Assembly: GCA_963930775.1 (NCBI GenBank)
Contig: OZ005707.1
Span: forward strand, 6,758,001-6,822,000
Length of the DNA stretch: 64,000 nucleotides
Source: Cliona cf. orientalis
Lineage: Eukaryota; Porifera; Demospongiae; Clionaida; Clionaidae
Direction of reading: 5' to 3'
Below the pieces are notes generated by a model. It made no database searches, had not been told where the DNA came from, and was given only the letters and a program-made list of their open reading frames with translations. A program made the position numbers and the translations under genes. Of this stretch, positions 11,078 through 22,104 are shown piece by piece (positions within the stretch are counted from its first letter, which is position 1; each line of letters starts with the position of its first letter).

Positions 11078-12865
11078 TTAGTTATCTTTCTTGTTACTGC
11101 TCCACCTCTGCAGTGTCTTAGCCTTGAGTCCGACGAGTGCCCCACCAATGGCACCAGCCGCTCCTCCAGCTGCAGCCGTTATCGCACCAACCTTCAGTCC
11201 AGCAATCGCTCCAATGGGACCGCCCACAGCTCCACCCACAACCCCGCCCACAATGGCTCCACCCACCGGAAGTGCGTAGAGCTTTAAGCGAGTGGCCGTC
11301 TGTACGTTGAGATTGGCGTTGTCGACATGGAGAGCAGCCTGGTCAACATTGCGCTCCATCTGGGCGATTGTTTCACCGTGTCCCTGAGATGGGCATAAAG
11401 GTTGGTTAGGATGATGATAGTGACATACTATAGATCGCGAAATTTTTGCCGTTAGCAAATTTTCGTCGACGACCTTTTCCGACGAAAATTAAACATGCAA
11501 AATATTTGTAACGCACGTCAACCTATACCTATTTTGGTCGATAAAGTCTGGCAACGAAATTTAGACAATGCAAAAAATTTACAAATGAAATATTTTACCG
11601 CGAAAATATCTACAGTACAATAATTACATGCTCACCTTAATTTCAGACTGCAAAACCTTAACAAGTTCATTCAATTCCATCAACTCCTGTACACATAATA
11701 ATAATTATGAAGAAGATTATTGAGTGGTGACATGTGGAGATTATAATTAATTTTTGTCAAGCATACAGTTCGTAGTTCTTCCCAAGATTGGCTAGCTGGC
11801 TCTTCTTGGGGTATTAGCGCACTCTTATCACTGATGGTCAACAGTTCATCAAACGGTTGGCTGTCCGTATCATCATCCAGTGTCAGTGGCTCTCCCACAC
11901 CAACTGGCAGTCTACTCTTTCTCGCAATCTGTAAATAATTAAAAAATATCTACCTTAGGGCTACAATTATTTGCGGGTATATACAAATTTTTAGTGGATT
12001 TCAGAAATAGCGCATTTAGCGGGTACTCATTTTAGTGATTTTTTTCAAAATTAACATTCTATTTATTCGAAAATGTTGAAAACTTTAATATTCACGGGTA
12101 CAATTTTTAGCGAAAATTAGATAAATCGCTAATTTCGCTAAATTTAGTACCCGCAAACAAAAGTGTCCTTAAGGTATTTTTTTGAGTTCTACTTCATGTA
12201 GTGTGTAGTGAGCATACCTTCAGTGACGCTGTGACCATGCCATAGTCTTTGATAGCTGAAAGAATCTGCTGACGGATGTTGGTTGTACGCTGATCGAATT
12301 TCTCCACATCGCCAGGCTCCACCTGATGTCTGAGATCATCAAGGGCATGAAGGTGCATCTTAAGTTGCTATGGGGAGGGAGAGAGAGAGACATAAAAATT
12401 AATGTTCATTGAAGAAGAGAGAGAGTGAGAGAGGGGGGAGGGAATAATATTGTAATTGTTATCATAGTGGTGACCTCTCTCACACCTGTACGGTTCTATT
12501 TGCATTAATCTGCTCCGAGTTCAGTTTCGTCCAGTTGCCATCTTTATGCAGCTGTGCTATATTCTCTCGGTGAGTTCTCAACCGCCTGAGATCATGAGGC
12601 ACAGTGGTCTGAGTGAATATCCGAATGCGGTGGTCCAGTATATGTATAGGGAGCTTCAGTGAATCCGTGGGAGCTGTCTCTTCATTCTCTGTCAGAGGAG
12701 AAGAGATGTTGACAAAACTGTCTTCAGAGTCTGACTCTTCTTCACTTTCTTCTCTCGAAGGAGAGCTGCATGGCAGTAGAAATGGATATATCATAGTCTA
12801 GAGTGGAGTTGAGAGATATAGTAATGACGTGTTGGTTACCTTTTGACTCTTTCTCTAACTTCCAT
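11078..12865 (-). CDS. STX17: Syntaxin 17, autophagosomal Qa-SNARE
   Basis: In other animals STX17 is recruited to completed autophagosomes and, with SNAP29 and VAMP8, drives fusion with lysosomes. Exons in transcript order: 12840-12865, 12486-12765, 12218-12367, 11767-11928, 11636-11686, 11078-11383; 975 nt, 324 residues (human 302). The N-terminal helical domain contains VPHDLRRLRTHRENIAQLH and EQINANRTVQ, matching human IPTDLERLRKHQINIEK. The SNARE motif runs through ELMELNELVKVLQSEIK to GETIAQMERNV. The end has two glycine-zipper membrane segments, about residues 260-280 (ALPVGGAIVGGVVGG) and 284-304 (AITAAAGGAAGAIGG), the hairpin diagnostic of STX17. The usual zero-layer Gln appears to be His225. 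A Ser/Glu-rich N-terminal extension (SREESEEESDSED) is extra. The start in the 26 nt first exon is inferred. Confidence 0.9.
11428..11615. mobile_element. MITE family B, copy 1
   Basis: Lies in the STX17 intron 11384-11635. Left end CTATAGATCGCGAAATTTT and right end CGAAAATATCTACAG are imperfect inverted repeats, flanked by TA at 11426-11427 and 11616-11617. It matches the element at 47872-48098, for example GACGACCTTTTCCGACGAAAA against GACGATCTTTCCTGACGAAAA. Confidence 0.8.
11953..12174. mobile_element. MITE family C, copy 1
   Basis: A 222 bp element in the STX17 intron 11929-12217, flanked by TA (11951-11952 and 12175-12176). Ends are CCTTAGGGCTAC and GTGTCCTTAAGG, with inner inverted repeats TTTGCGGGTA and TACCCGCAAA. 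Nearly the same sequence, in the same orientation, lies at 26372-26588 in SETD2. Confidence 0.88.
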
Positions 12866-13082
12866 GACTGCTGACAGTGAAGCTTCTTCTTTGTTTACGT
12901 CTGCACATTTCTTCGGGGGAATCCCCGTAAGTAAGCGTTCACGTGATGTTTCCTAATTAAAGCGCACCAACATCACCAGAAGCTTACACGTGGAAAAGGT
13001 GAAAGAAGCTTTGTTTCCGCTCAGCTAGACGACCGATTCAACCCAGTAATCTCTCTAAGTACTTCATCCCGATCCCAACAAC
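12866..13082. promoter_or_regulatory. Divergent promoter STX17 / SEC61B
   Basis: Only 217 bp separate the two start codons. It must hold both 5' UTRs and a shared or overlapping promoter. The motif TTCACGTGATG at about 12937-12947 contains an E-box or CLEAR-like CACGTGA core, the kind bound by TFEB-type factors; a second TACACGTGGAA lies near 12987. The functional link is inference. Confidence 0.5.
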
Positions 13083-14055
<973 letters not shown>

Positions 14056-14100
14056 ACAGAACTCTGTGTATACTACTGCATCACCCAGGCGCAGGCAGAG

Positions 14101-14106
14101 AATAAA
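14101..14106 (+). terminator. SEC61B polyadenylation signal
   Basis: AATAAA 46 nt after the SEC61B stop codon and 271 nt before the next start codon. Confidence 0.7.
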
Positions 14107-14376
14107 GCACAGTTTCATGAGTTTTAGGGTGTACTATTCTGTCAATATTGCAATTTTTTCTTACTCTTTTAAAAAAGTGTTGTTGGGAGTGACGGTAGTA
14201 TGGCCGTGGGATGCCTGAAATTTTGAAATTAATAGCATGTGTCACTGATTGACACCTTGTACCAAACCAGTTTTAATTCTGCGCATGCCCATAATAATTA
14301 TGAGCTGACAATGTGGTAATGGTCGTCAACATTCAATCGCGAGTTTCGAGTTACAAGTTTTACTTCGAAAAGTGGG

Positions 14377-17300
14377 ATGCGTCTCTGTCGAAGAAGATCG
14401 TACCTTTTGCTGGGCTTACTGGCCGCATGCTTTGTCAGCGTGTACCTCTGCTTTCTCTCCGCTTCGCTTCTACCTCGCGAACAAAATGAGCGCGTTCCCG
14501 TGGAGCCGCACCGAGCGAGGGAGGTGGTCATGAACGGTCAGAGAGAAATCTTGAACATCGACCACCAGCTGCCGGTCATGGTGGCCTCCGTTTCAAACTC
14601 AGGTACGTATTTAAGGTACAGTCTAGCAAGAAATGTGTACGCGGTGGGCGGTGTATTTAACTTTATCTCTAGCTGAGCTGGGTAATTTGGTGTTTGAAAA
14701 ATCATCACACATTGTCGAGGGCTTGTAGCGGCCTATTGATTCTTTGGAGGTGTTACTTCATGGTTTCCTGTGCTGAATACGTATCATGAAACAGTGTAGA
14801 ATAGATCCTCGAATGCTTTTGAATTTCCTAAATTATATTGAGTTCCAGAATTAAGAATTTATATGTATATCCGTTGCTATGGTACTATTAAAATAGGTGT
14901 ACGATAAGATACTCCTTTAAACCATAGATTATAGGGGAATAATATGTAATCTATGTTTAAACATTCTAAAAATTCATGTATTTTGAATATGAAAAATAAT
15001 AATAATAACGGCCACAGATTCTGACCAGCTACAGCAGGAGGTGGGTGTGTCAGAACAGCCTAGAGGACCAGAGCAAGCCGCCGCCGCCAATGGTGGTGGA
15101 GAGAACAAGGAGCTGTCCGACGACTGCAGTGGACCTTGGAGTGGCTACCCTCACTGTGAGGGCAAAATGGCCGTAAGTGTGATTCACGTTTTGAGTAGTG
15201 ATGTTGATTTTGAGCTTTGTGGTTTGTGGTAATAAAGTTGTGTGGAAGTGGTGAGGAGGGGGGAGGGCCAACTCTATTTGTTCATTATGACTGAGAGGTA
15301 CCAAATAATAATTGATTATTTATTTATTGTTAATTATCATTGCCGCATCAAAGTAAAGGAGTACAAGCATGAAGATGTGCCCTGCATGTGTTGATCACAT
15401 GGTTACATCACCATGACAGCATGGGTTGTTTGGACTGGGTAGAAGTGGTCAACTCTATTCACGGCTCTATTTATTTTCCCTGCTATGGCACAGAAATAAT
15501 AATATTATTACCATCATGAATAAATCGTGCCTGGATGATGTGTGTACCAGCATAAATTTTGTTATTGATTGCTTTATATTCTATTTGGGACAGATTGTCA
15601 AAATAAAACTCCGTGTTTTCGTAAATGACGTTTCATGTAGTTCCCGTGTACTACTATGCTAATGCTATGCTATTGAATTTATTATCTGCCCCCACATGTC
15701 TTCATTGATTATGTCTGCATATAATTATTATACATACATACATATCTGAATGTACACACACCACTCACACACACACACACACACACCTGCACAGTGGATG
15801 GCAGATCACTGGGAGAGCGATCCTTGCTACGCTGATTTCGGTGTGGACGGGTCAAAGTGCTCGTTCCAGTCCTACCTCTCGGTTGTGGAGCACTGGTGCC
15901 CTCCCCTGCCCAACGCCAAGGAGCTACCTGCTCTCACCAAACTTAAGGTGAGAAAGAGAGGGAGAGAGAGAGAGAAAGGGAGATAAACGTTGAAAACCTC
16001 CTGTAATCAATATACTTATGGCTTTCGTAGCAGTGTTTGATGCCTACTCACCCTTATTTATGACAAATCACGCAAAATACTTTTAAGCATGTAGTATTGG
16101 ATATACAGTGTGCACTAAGTCTTAGTTCCTACATGTGATTCACAATGATAACATCTGATAGTGCATTGGTGTGGTTCCAAGTCCTTTCAACTTTCATATA
16201 CAGAGTATGCACGCATGAGCTTCCTTATCTTCCAGTATAAATATTTACTCGTGGTCTGTGATTTTGGCCCCAGTAGTGCTTGTCTAATATTGTATTCTAT
16301 TGTTTTGACCACACATTTCCTGCAGACAACAGCCTCAGTCCAGGATAGCCTGGAACCGCTGACAGTTCGTCTCTCCGCCAACTCAAAGTTTGACTGGATC
16401 AGTCGAAGGATCCAGCGCTCTTGGGACTCATGGACCAGCGCTTTGAGGAGCCTCCACTCAGCCAAACCTTTCAATGTCACAGAGAAGAGGGTAAGGCACT
16501 TAGTTTGAATGGAATGAGTAAGAATATTAGGCCAGGCAAACTACATTCATAGTTTAGCATCGGCCACATCCTTGAACTACATGCGGGCGGGTGGTACTAT
16601 AATTAGATTACATTATTGAGATCAGTATAGTAAAACATACATACTCCAAACAGGATACAGCCTTGAGGCCTTACTCCGCCCCCAGATTGGTGCAACACCC
16701 CTCAAATTTGAGCCAAATCAGCTTGAAGCGGGGAGGCTGAGCAGCATGCGGGCGCTGATGCTATGACTGTAGTTTGCATGGCTTTATTGTCTGATTATTG
16801 TAGGGTAATTGTGAGATATTGCCTGGCCCTTTCATGTGATCATTATTGGTTTTCACATGCTATTTTAGCCCCTATTGAGTCAACCACCACGAAAAATTCC
16901 GTTCCAAGTCAGCAGTCACCCTGCTACGAGGAGAGCTCTAGGTAAAAAGTTAGATTCTGGGAATGTTCCTCGGTACGCTTTATACTGTCTACATCAAAAG
17001 ATAGATCCACCTAGATGTCTAGCTTTGAGAATTTGTCCACCATCAAAGGCTGAATTCATTGAATTATACAACACAAAACACATGTAATCGTGTACCAGAG
17101 TGGACTCAAGCAGATGCTACGATTATTTCTGATACACTTACACACAAGAGCATCAATCACTCTATCAAGCTAACACTGGGATGGCTTCTCATACAAAAGT
17201 CACATCATAATTTCACGTACTTTAGTGTCACTAATGTTAATTATACCTTAATTTAGCGAATTTAGCGATCTTTACCCAATTCGCTAAATTAAGATGAGGC

Positions 17301-20134
17301 CAAATATTTTTCGAGATGTATTATTCATGACATTGTATTGTGGTACATGCAAAATCGCTAAATTAAAGTGCAGCTAAATCCTCTCTCCTGAAAATCGCTA
17401 AATTAAAGTGCAGTTAACTTTAGTGACACTAATTATGTCCACTCTAGGTATTGATTCACATCGGAGCTCTCACAGATAAAGCTGGATTTAAGTTTGCCGA
17501 GAATGCCGATCACGGAGGTCCCCTCGGGGAGCTGGTGCAGTGGAGCGACCTCATCGCCTGCCTCTATCTTCTTGGGCACAGGCTCGAGTTCTCCACCGAG
17601 ATCGGCCAGCTTCGTGGCTACCTGGACACCACCAGGGGCATAGGGGGATGCCCCACAAAATCAGAGACAGAATTTGATGTCATCTACATCGATATTGTGG
17701 GACTGAAGCAGTTCAAGAAGATAGTTAAAGGAAGACTGCAGCACTATAGGTGTGTGTAGTATGTTGGTGTACTAGTAGCTGATAAAATTGTGAGTTACTA
17801 CTCGTGGCATAATGGCCTGACCCTGTGGCCTAATGGATAAGGCATCAGCCTCCGGAGCTGGGGATTGTGGGTTCGAGTCCCATCAGGGTCGTTTGTATGT
17901 CCTTTTTTTTCCTCATACACATACTGAAATTTTTCTTTTTTCCCACCTGTTTATAGGTGTTTATTTCGAGTGCTTGACTCATTTGGCACTGAGCCCCAGT
18001 TTAACTTCAAGAAGTGGAAGCCAGTTGGAGCCAGCACAGGGAGGAAGAGAGAGTATGGACAGACCTGGGGCAACTGGGAGCTCAACCCCAGACAGTTCTT
18101 CACAATGTACCGTAAGTAATCTATGCATAGCTAACACTTGGAATGTTAGCTATTCTTGGTCTATAGAGTTGCTTGCCCGTCTATAGAGCTGCTTGCCCCC
18201 AGGTTTGCTCCCCAATCTTTTCAGCATATTTAATTATTACATGTATGTACAAGAGAAGCTTGCAACAACTTCAACATTGAAAAGCTGGGTATGTGGCTAT
18301 AGGGCCTGGCTGGCTATAGGGCCTAGCTGGCAATGAGGCTAGCTTCACTAGAATGAAGGAAACTGATCTGTACACAAGATTGGTTTATATAGTAGTTGAC
18401 AAAAACAACAGCCTTCCTTACTTTCGGAAAAAAAGCTTCGAATGCCAATATGGGGCATCTCTGATTGAACCCCAAAAGATGAACGACAGCTTATATGAAG
18501 CATTTGGGATTCCTTTTCTCTAGCAATTATCACTACCGCTTTTTTAATACTTTCCTTCTTTTCTTTCTTTTCAGCTCACACTCCAGACAACTCTTTCCTT
18601 GGTTTTGTCGTCGGTAGCCAACAGCTCAACCACTCGGCCATCGTCAAGAAGAACATTAGCCTCATCTATGGGAAGGAGCTGTACATGTGGAAGGAAAAGA
18701 GGCCCTACATAGATGTCATCAGTCGGTACTTTGACGTCCACGCTACCATTGGCAACACGACGCAGAAGAAGCAAGACTACGACATATCGATAGTGCCTGG
18801 CTTTGTCTACAACCATGGTATACTGAGAGCAGCTGATTTACAGACTCTCTTGAAGGTATGTGACATATTTATCTTGAAGGAATTTACACATCATTCATGA
18901 AGTATGGAGTAGATTTGTTACAATTTTAGTATTTTCTTTCTCATGCTCCGAACCTGAATTTTGGCTCGGATTTGTATCTTTACTTTTGATCAGATCAGAT
19001 CCTAGCAAAGTGCTAAAGTCTTTTTTTTCCCCTGTAGGAGACGAAGCTGTTCATTGGTCTAGGATTTCCCTACGAGGGCCCCGCCCCCCTCGAGGCCGTA
19101 GCCAATGGCTGTTTCTTTCTCAACCCCCGGATCGACCCTCCCATCAACCGAGACAACAGCAAGTTCTTAAAGGGGAAACCAACGCTTCGCTCGCTCTCCT
19201 CTCAGAATCCATACGCAGAGATGTTCATTGGCCAGCCTTATGTCTATACAGTGGATATTGGGAATCGAGAGGAGGTCAATAGAGTACTGATGAAGATGGC
19301 TTCATTGCCAGTGAGTTGTTTGTGTGCGGGTCAGGGTGTGTGTGTGTGTGTGTGTGTCGTGGTGTGTGGGGTACGGGGGCAGTTGTGGCCAGTTGAAATT
19401 CAATTATTTAGTCCGCTTATGTGATGAATTGGTTTTATATTTAATTTTTGGTTTCACTATTGGTTGAGGTGAGACTCCCCTCCCTTCTCTCTCTCTCTCT
19501 CCCCCCCCCCTCTCTGCTCCAGAATCCCCCTCCCTACCTGCCTTATGAGTTCACCTATGAAGGTATGCTGGAGAGAGTGGCTGTACTGCTCGACAATCAG
19601 CAGTTCTGCTCTCCTCACCAGTGGCCCCCTGCTTCCGTCCTCCAAGCCACTGTCAGCAACATAGGAGAGAGCTGCAAGGACGCCTGCTACAGAGAAGGTA
19701 TATTTTAGATATTTTATAATCTATTTATATCACATGATTGTCACATGACTTATCATTCAGGCATGGTTTGTGAGCCGGAATTATTCAACTTACTGAACTC
19801 AGCAGATTCTTTGAAACAGTAAGTTCTAAAAATTACTTTTCGATCCCTAGCCTCATAGCCATGGGAATTAAACTAACTGTACTCTATTGAAACAGTGATC
19901 CTATAATTATACTCTCTAATAATTATCTATAGGAATGGCCTGGCTTGCGAGTCGACCAGCTCGGAGCACAGCGTCCATGGGCCCTCCTACAACACGAAGA
20001 CGCGGAGCTGTAGCTTGCAGCTGGACACCCTCCTCCTGAGCTGCGTGGGCAGCGAAGCCAGCACAGAGAGACTGTGCCCCTGTAGGAGGTACAGGAGAGG
20101 ACAAATAGCACTCTGTGAAACTTGTACTCGATAG
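14377..20134 (+). CDS. MGAT5: Alpha-1,6-mannosylglycoprotein beta-1,6-GlcNAc transferase V
   Basis: Golgi glycosyltransferase that adds the beta-1,6 GlcNAc branch to complex N-glycans from UDP-GlcNAc. Exons: 14377-14602, 15018-15172, 15795-15947, 16326-16490, 17448-17749, 17957-18111, 18575-18855, 19038-19310, 19523-19697, 19761-19818, 19933-20134; 2,145 nt, 714 residues (human MGAT5 741). Residues about 8-30 (SYLLLGLLAACFVSVYLCFL) form the type II signal anchor. Luminal blocks match MGAT5: WESDPCYADFGVDGSKCSF, GGPLGELVQWSDLIACLYLL, DVIYIDIVGLKQFKKI, RVLDSFGTEPQFN, LFIGLGFPYEGPAPLEAVAN, YLPYEFTYEGMLERV and the Cys-rich end CPCRRYRRGQIALCETC. MGAT5B is the alternative; the invertebrate gene may be ancestral to both. 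Intron 5 contains a tRNA gene and intron 4 a foldback element. Confidence 0.94.
17221..17430. mobile_element. MITE family E (single copy in window)
   Basis: Ends TTTAGTGTCACTAATGTTAA and its near-complement TTAACTTTAGTGACACTAA frame about 210 bp in MGAT5 intron 4. Inside, AAAATCGCTAAATTAAAGTGCAG is repeated about 40 bp apart. The right end is only some 17 bp from the splice acceptor at 17447. Boundaries are approximate. Confidence 0.65.
17819..17891 (+). tRNA. tRNA-Arg (anticodon CCG)
   Basis: A 73 nt cloverleaf with discriminator G. The acceptor stem GACCCTG pairs fully with CAGGGTC. The D arm is GCCT-AATGGATA-AGGC. The anticodon stem TCAGC/GCTGG encloses CTCCGGA, giving anticodon CCG, which reads CGG (Arg). 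The T arm is GTGGG-TTCGAGT-CCCAT. There is no intron, and a T-rich stretch (TTTTTTTT from about 17903) follows as a pol III terminator. It lies on the same strand within MGAT5 intron 5 (17750-17956). Confidence 0.96.
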
Positions 20135-20686
20135 TCGTTAATTGATATCGTAAATGTTATTATTGTCATCGATTCACTTACATTGTGTATTGTGTATGCA
20201 TTTGTATCTCCAGGAGCGTATTCTCCTGGTTAATTTTATTATTATTTCATCCATACAATATCATGACTGTATTGAAACACCTTAGGTAGTAATTATTGTT
20301 TGATCATCAACATTATTATTTACATGATACACATAAATTTAATTGTGGGGAGACCTTTACCATGTGGGCTTGTTGGTGGGCATTATTTAGAAGCACCTTC
20401 ACTATTGCTATCGGGAGTGATGAATGGGAGGAGGTGTGCGCTGTTTTGGCGGTAACGTCTGAGATCTGTTTGACTTTAGACGATCGACAGGTGAGCGTGC
20501 TATTACCTAGCTAGCCGATCGATGTGCGTCCGCGTGTGTATATTGATCGCGACCGCGCGGGATAGAAATGATATATTAAAGCCATGAAGCTTGATTAAAA
20601 ATGATCTCTCTCCACACCCCCTACCCTACATCAGGCATCAGGCTAGGCTGCGCTGTCTCTGTGCGTGCGGATCTCTCTCACTGACA
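20135..20686. other. MGAT5 3' region and SETD2 promoter
   Basis: Same-strand spacer of 552 bp. A GC-rich patch near 20500-20560 (GCGACCGCGCGGGATAG) probably marks the SETD2 promoter. No other feature is seen. Confidence 0.4.
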
Positions 20687-22073
20687 ATGTCCCTCTCACC
20701 AAGCGACCCTCCTCTCCTTATCCAGTGAGTGGTCATCGTCGATATCTGTGTGATTCGTCATTAACACTATCCTCACATGTATGCATATTTGCAGGGATGG
20801 TGCTAATTCCGGAGATGCAGAGGTATAGATTGTCATCACTATAGAGTGTGATAGCCTAAATGAAAAGCATAATATTAAAGATGTTTGTTCTCTCTCTCTC
20901 CTTCCTCCCTCTATCAATCCTTCTCTTCTCTTTTCCCCATCACCCTTCTCTCCCCCCCCCCCCCCCCCCCTTTCCCTCTCTCTCTCTCTCTCTCCTCTCT
21001 TGGTACATATATAGATTGAGCCTCTTGCCCCAAGTGACCCCAACGATCCTAACAAGCCAGCTCCTTTCGATTACATCACTGAAAACATCTACATATCACC
21101 ATCGTGAGTTCATTGTAAAAGCATGGCTCTAATGTAGTTGTTATGTCAAGGAGTTGTGATAAAGTGCGAACTTTCCCACCATCTCCTCATAGTTTGCAGA
21201 CATCAAAGGTTAGAAAGCGAGCAAAACGCATGGTCTGCGAGTGTCAGTTCGACGCAGGTGAGCTAGCTAAGCAGTAGTGACCCCCCACCATGTGAATGTC
21301 ATGTGATTGTCATGTGATCTACACACACAGAGACGGATGACCCTGAGGAAGCTTGTGGAGAGACATGTCTTAACCGTCTGCTCATGATCGAGTGGTAAGT
21401 ACAGATCACCAAAGCAACATTTTTCAATGAATCACCCACCCCCCCCCCCAATACACACATCATAATAATATTATTATATCACACTTGCACACACTTGCTA
21501 CAGTGGCTCAAGGTGCCCTTGTGGTGAATATTGCACAAATAAAAAGTTTCAGAGGGTAAAATGAAAATATTTAAGTTTCACACTGTGGCTGGTTGGTTAG
21601 TTTCATCTTTAATGTTCATGCAGGCCGAGTATGCTAACGTTGAAGTTTTTAAGACAGAGAAGAAAGGATGGGGGTTGAGAGCGTTGGAGCCCATTGCTTC
21701 GTGAGTCTTCTCTCTCTCTCCTTCCCCCCCTCCCCCCTCTCTCTCCCTTCTCTCATCCCAAACATCACTTACTGACTTACAAAATTGCAGGGGGACGTTT
21801 GTGATGGAGTACTGCGGTGAAGTCTGCACTCACACGGACTTTGAGGCAAGAAAGCTTGAGTACATGAAAGACAAGAGGCGCCACTACTACTTCATGTCCC
21901 TCACGACTGACGAGGTAGATTATAGTTTACTGATCAATATGAAATAGTTTACTAACTAGTTTACTGATCGATAACTCAATCACTGAATAGTTTTCTGATA
22001 ATAATATATGAATTGCTGATCCCTGTTTTTATAGGTACCACTAGTGCATAGTAATTAACTGCTAAAAATATAT

Positions 22074-22104
<31 letters not shown>

